Shown here one piece after another: positions 61,295 through 64,000 of a stretch of DNA of 64,000 nt. Location: positions 124,001 to 188,000 of the forward strand of contig NZ_CP009288.1 in the NCBI RefSeq assembly GCF_000756615.1, given 5' to 3'. Within the stretch, counting starts at the first letter, position 1; each line of letters opens with the position of its first letter. The notes below the pieces were generated by a model. The model searched no databases. It was not told where the DNA came from and saw nothing but the letters and a program-made list of their open reading frames with translations. Source of the stretch: Paenibacillus durus (GTDB lineage: Bacteria; Bacillota; Bacilli; Paenibacillales; Paenibacillaceae). Position numbers and translations under genes: made by a program.

Positions 61295-62581
61295 ATGACT
61301 ATTATTTCCGACGTATATGCACGCGAGGTACTTGACTCCCGCGGTAATCCTACTGTAGAGGTTGACGTTTACCTGGAATCCGGCGCTAAAGGCCGCGCTA
61401 TCGTTCCTTCCGGCGCTTCCACCGGCGCTCACGAAGCCGTTGAGCTTCGCGACGATGACAAATCCCGTTACCTGGGCAAAGGCGTTCTGAACGCAGTGAA
61501 GAACGTTAACGAAATCATCGCTCCTGAAGTGATCGGCATGGACGCTCTGGACCAACTGGGCATCGACAAAGCCATGATCGCTCTGGACGGAACGCATAAC
61601 AAGGGCAAACTGGGCGCCAACGCTATTCTGGCTGTTTCCATGGCTGTAGCCCGCGCTGCAGCTGACGATCTGGACGTGCCTCTGTACACTTACCTTGGCG
61701 GATTCAACGCTAAGCAGCTTCCGGTTCCGATGATGAACATCGTAAACGGCGGCGCTCATGCCGACAACAACGTTGACGTGCAAGAGTTCATGGTCCTGCC
61801 TGTAGGCGCACCAAGCTTCAAAGAAGCTCTGCGTACCGGCGCCGAAATCTTCCACAACCTGAAATCCGTACTGAAAGGCAAAGGCCTGAACACTGCGGTT
61901 GGCGACGAAGGCGGATTCGCTCCTAACTTCACTTCCAACGAAGATGCACTGTCCTCCATCATGGAAGCCATTGAAAAAGCTGGCTACAAACCGGGCGTTG
62001 ACGTATTCCTGGGCATGGACGTTGCTTCTACCGAGTTCTTCAAAGATGGAAAATACCACCTGGAAGGCGAAGGAAAATCCTTCACTCCTGCGGAATTCGT
62101 AGACCTGCTCTCTTCCTGGGTTGACAAATACCCGATCATCACAATCGAAGACGGCTGCTCCGAAGACGACTGGGAAGGTTGGAAGCTGCTCACCGAGAAA
62201 CTGGGCAACAAAATCCAACTGGTTGGCGACGACCTGTTTGTAACCAACACCGAGCGTCTGGGCAAAGGTATCGAAGAAGGCATCGGCAACTCCATCCTGA
62301 TCAAAGTTAACCAAATCGGTACGCTGACTGAAACTTTCGACGCGATCGAAATGGCAAAACGCGCAGGCTACACTGCTGTTGTATCCCACCGTTCCGGTGA
62401 GTCCGAAGACAGCACGATCGCCGATATCGCCGTAGCTACCAACGCCGGCCAAATCAAAACGGGCGCACCTTCCCGTACAGACCGTATCGCCAAGTACAAC
62501 CAACTGCTTCGCATCGAAGACGAACTGGGCGAACTGGCTCAATACAACGGCCTGAAATCCTTCTATAACCTGAAAAGATAA
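61295..62581 (+). CDS. eno: Enolase
   Basis: Enolase dehydrates 2-phosphoglycerate to PEP, the substrate of MurA earlier in the window and of the PTS. The 428-residue protein has SGASTGAHEAVELRD, the catalytic Glu regions VGDEGGFAPN, the metal ligands in IEDGCSEDDWEGW and GDDLFVTN, and the Lys-containing LIKVNQIGTLTE and SHRSGESED. Codon use is highly biased, as in gapA. AAAAGGAGAATG precedes the ATG by 11 bases or so. A strong terminator ends the operon. Confidence 0.97.
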   Translation: MTIISDVYAREVLDSRGNPTVEVDVYLESGAKGRAIVPSGASTGAHEAVELRDDDKSRYLGKGVLNAVKNVNEIIAPEVIGMDALDQLGIDKAMIALDGTHNKGKLGANAILAVSMAVARAAADDLDVPLYTYLGGFNAKQLPVPMMNIVNGGAHADNNVDVQEFMVLPVGAPSFKEALRTGAEIFHNLKSVLKGKGLNTAVGDEGGFAPNFTSNEDALSSIMEAIEKAGYKPGVDVFLGMDVASTEFFKDGKYHLEGEGKSFTPAEFVDLLSSWVDKYPIITIEDGCSEDDWEGWKLLTEKLGNKIQLVGDDLFVTNTERLGKGIEEGIGNSILIKVNQIGTLTETFDAIEMAKRAGYTAVVSHRSGESEDSTIADIAVATNAGQIKTGAPSRTDRIAKYNQLLRIEDELGELAQYNGLKSFYNLKR

Positions 62582-62619
62582 TGAGATTCGCTTGAATCTT
62601 ATGAACAGCTAGGGAATAG

Positions 62620-62665
62620 AGACTGCTTCCCGGTCATTAAATGATCGAGGGAGCAGTCTTTTTCT
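62620..62665 (+). terminator. Terminator of the glycolytic operon
   Basis: AGACTGCTTCCCGGTCA pairs with TGATCGAGGGAGCAGTCT (an interrupted stem of about 15 bp), followed by TTTTTC. Confidence 0.9.
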
Positions 62666-62699
62666 ATAGGGTATGCCTGGGTATTGCAGCTGAATTAAG

Positions 62700-62728
62700 T
62701 TGTATTGCAGGGTTCTGTATGATACAAT
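62700..62728 (+). promoter_or_regulatory. secG promoter
   Basis: TTGTAT (62700-62705), a 17-nt spacer and TACAAT (62723-62728), about 70 bases before secG. Confidence 0.65.
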
Positions 62729-62800
62729 AAAAATGCTGTTTATGAATCGTGAGTATTAACTTTCTATAGATAGTGATGCTTTGCGTAGGAGGTGGAATGA

Positions 62801-63034
62801 ATGGAAATTTTTCTGAAGGTGCTGCTTTTGATTTTTTCTATCGGTCTGATTACGGTGGTACTGCTGCAAAAAGGCAAAAGCGCAGGCCTTGCGGGCGCCA
62901 TCTCCGGCGGAGCTGAGCATCTGTTCGGTAAGACGAAAGCGCGCGGTATGGAGCTGGTGCTCCAGCGTGTAACGGTAGGACTCGCGGCGGGATTCTTTAT
63001 TCTGTCCATTATTGTTGCAGTTGTGATTGACTAA
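62801..63034 (+). CDS. secG: Preprotein translocase subunit SecG
   Basis: SecG is a small auxiliary subunit of the SecYEG channel. The 77-residue protein has two hydrophobic segments (about 3-20, FLKVLLLIFSIGLITVVLLQ; and 55-76, GLAAGFFILSIIVAVVID). Between them is a Gly/Ala-rich polar loop (GKSAGLAGAISGGAEHLFGKTKARG), as typical for the family. GGAGGTGGAATGA precedes ATG. The eno-secG-rnr order matches B. subtilis. Confidence 0.94.
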   Translation: MEIFLKVLLLIFSIGLITVVLLQKGKSAGLAGAISGGAEHLFGKTKARGMELVLQRVTVGLAAGFFILSIIVAVVID

Positions 63035-63049
63035 AATAGACGAATCGAA

Positions 63050-63086
63050 CCTTCGCTCTTCTTCCGATGGAGCGGAGGTTTTTTTG
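63050..63086 (+). terminator. secG terminator
   Basis: CCTTCGCTC (63050-63058) pairs with GAGCGGAGG (63070-63078) with one G-T pair, followed by T7. Confidence 0.88.
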
Positions 63087-63204
63087 TAATCGGCGGAAAG
63101 GGATGCCGAGGATTGATTTCGTGTATACTAGGGTATGAAGTATTATAGACGACAGCATACATATCAGCCGGCGGCCTGCGCCGCGGTGGGCCGAGGTGAC
63201 GAAG

Positions 63205-64000
63205 ATGATAACGCAAGAGAACTTACTGGACTTCATGCGGGAAACCGCTTATAAACCCATGACTTATGAGGAACTGATTGATCACTTTCATTTTACGGGA
63301 GAAGAGGAGCTAAAAGCATATAGCGTTCTGCTAAGCACCCTGGAGCAGGAAGGGCGGATCGTACTGACACGTACCGGACGCTACGGTGTGCCGGAGCGTA
63401 TGGACCTGCTGCGCGGCCGCCTGCAGGCTCATGCAAAGGGCTTTGCTTTTCTGATTCCCGATGACCGGGAACATCCCGACGTATATATCCATGCCAACGA
63501 TATCAAAAGCGCCATGAACGGCGACATCGTGCTTGTCCGCGTGACTTCGAGAAGCCATGGCGGGGGCCGGATGGAAGGTGAAGTCGTGCGCATCGTCCGG
63601 AGGGGCGTGCTGCAGACCGTTGGCGTGTTTCAGAATCTGGAGGCTTACGGCTTTGTGCTGCCGGATGATAAGCGGATTAACCGCGATATTTTTATCCCGA
63701 AGGAATCATTTAACGGTGCGGTGGACGGGGAAAAAGTCGTTGTCCGTATCGTAAACTATCCGGAGGGACGCGCGGCGGCGGAAGGGGAGATTATCGAGAT
63801 CCTGGGACATAAAGACGATCCCGGCGTCGATATTTTGTCTGTCATCCGCAAGCATCAGCTGCCGGAGGTTTTTCCCGAAGAAGTCATGGAAGAAGCGAAC
63901 GGCGCGCCGGACTCCATTACGGAAGAGGAAATTGTGAAGCAGGGCCGCCGCGACCTGCGGGGCTTAAATATTGTTACCATCGACGGTGAAGATGCCAAAG
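63205..64000 (+). CDS. rnr: Ribonuclease R, N-terminal part (3' end outside window)
   Basis: RNase R is a processive 3'-5' exoribonuclease that degrades structured RNA and works with tmRNA in quality control. The frame runs from ATG 63205 to the window end (265 codons). The N-terminal winged helix (LLDFMRETAYKPMTYEELIDHF, about 1-65) and the first cold-shock/OB domain (MDLLRGRLQAHAKGFAFLIPDDREHPDVYIHANDIKSAMNGDIVLVRV) are visible. A second OB region (about 125-185) follows, with QNLEAYGFVLPDDKRINRDIFIPKE. The catalytic RNB domain lies beyond the window. GAGGTGAC precedes the start. In related genomes smpB and ssrA follow. Confidence 0.95.
   Translation, partial: MITQENLLDFMRETAYKPMTYEELIDHFHFTGEEELKAYSVLLSTLEQEGRIVLTRTGRYGVPERMDLLRGRLQAHAKGFAFLIPDDREHPDVYIHANDIKSAMNGDIVLVRVTSRSHGGGRMEGEVVRIVRRGVLQTVGVFQNLEAYGFVLPDDKRINRDIFIPKESFNGAVDGEKVVVRIVNYPEGRAAAEGEIIEILGHKDDPGVDILSVIRKHQLPEVFPEEVMEEANGAPDSITEEEIVKQGRRDLRGLNIVTIDGEDAK

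Noticed and set aside
60803..62542. 579-codon open frame on the minus strand
   Set aside because: It overlaps gpmI and eno antisense. It has no recognisable domain, and its length comes from the codon bias of eno.

Overview
The window is a gene-dense stretch of core chromosome from a spore-forming member of the Bacillales, most probably Paenibacillus. The evidence is the Firmicute-type 16S rRNA, Spo0F and BofA (sporulation), an extended SRP RNA with an Alu domain, HprK/HPr/cre-type catabolite control, and long runs of gene order shared with Bacillus subtilis. I see no insertion sequence, prophage, CRISPR array or plasmid function. Nearly all genes lie on the + strand. The exceptions are the gluconate cluster, an SgrR-like regulator, clpP and a tRNA-Arg.

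Layout. 1-7.9 kb: pyrG (5' end cut), spo0F, fbaA, murA, rho, an uncharacterised radical SAM gene and rpmE. 8.0-11.9 kb: SRP RNA, dnaX, ybaB/ebfC-type gene, recR, yaaL and bofA. 12.0-18.3 kb: an rRNA operon in the order 16S-5S-tRNA(Ile)-tRNA(Ala)-23S, followed by eight tRNAs and a terminator. 18.4-25.4 kb: a PucR/CdaR-type regulator, an MsmX/UgpC-type ABC ATPase, then hprK-lgt-ppaX-yvoF-like and an acyltransferase-3 membrane protein. 25.5-30.5 kb (minus strand): gnd-gntR-gntP-gntK. 30.7-40.2 kb: a complete histidine operon (hisZGDBHAF, hisIE, hisJ) plus a PRPP synthetase, with a block of about 79-bp repeats between hisA and hisF. 40.3-42.9 kb: a TPR protein behind a structured leader, then trxB. 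42.9-46.7 kb: SgrR-like regulator (minus) and a DUF438/hemerythrin-like protein. 47-51.2 kb: glucokinase, rapZ, glmR, whiA and an HPr-family gene. 51.3-54.1 kb: SIMPL protein, a copper-amine-oxidase-N-like/DUF3298-like secreted protein and an SGNH hydrolase. 54.1-55.0 kb (minus): clpP with two CtsR boxes, and tRNA-Arg. 55.2-62.7 kb: the glycolytic operon cggR-gapA-pgk-tpiA-gpmI-eno. 62.7-64 kb: secG and the start of rnr.

The genes form several regulatory circuits. HprK and an HPr protein carrying both His15 and Ser46 belong to carbon catabolite repression, and a consensus-matching cre lies upstream of the gluconate genes. GntR-type operators sit at both gluconate promoters. A tandem CggR operator sits at the start of the glycolytic operon, and CtsR boxes overlap the clpP -35. 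PRPP synthetase next to the his operon supplies the substrate of HisG. A sigma-H-like promoter precedes spo0F.

The parts least explained by known biology are: the cloverleaf-like leader at 40301-40418, the repeat block inside the his operon, the radical SAM protein between rho and rpmE, the 5S gene inside the 16S-23S spacer, and a his-promoter palindrome. All calls come from reading the sequence and from family knowledge. No database search was run.
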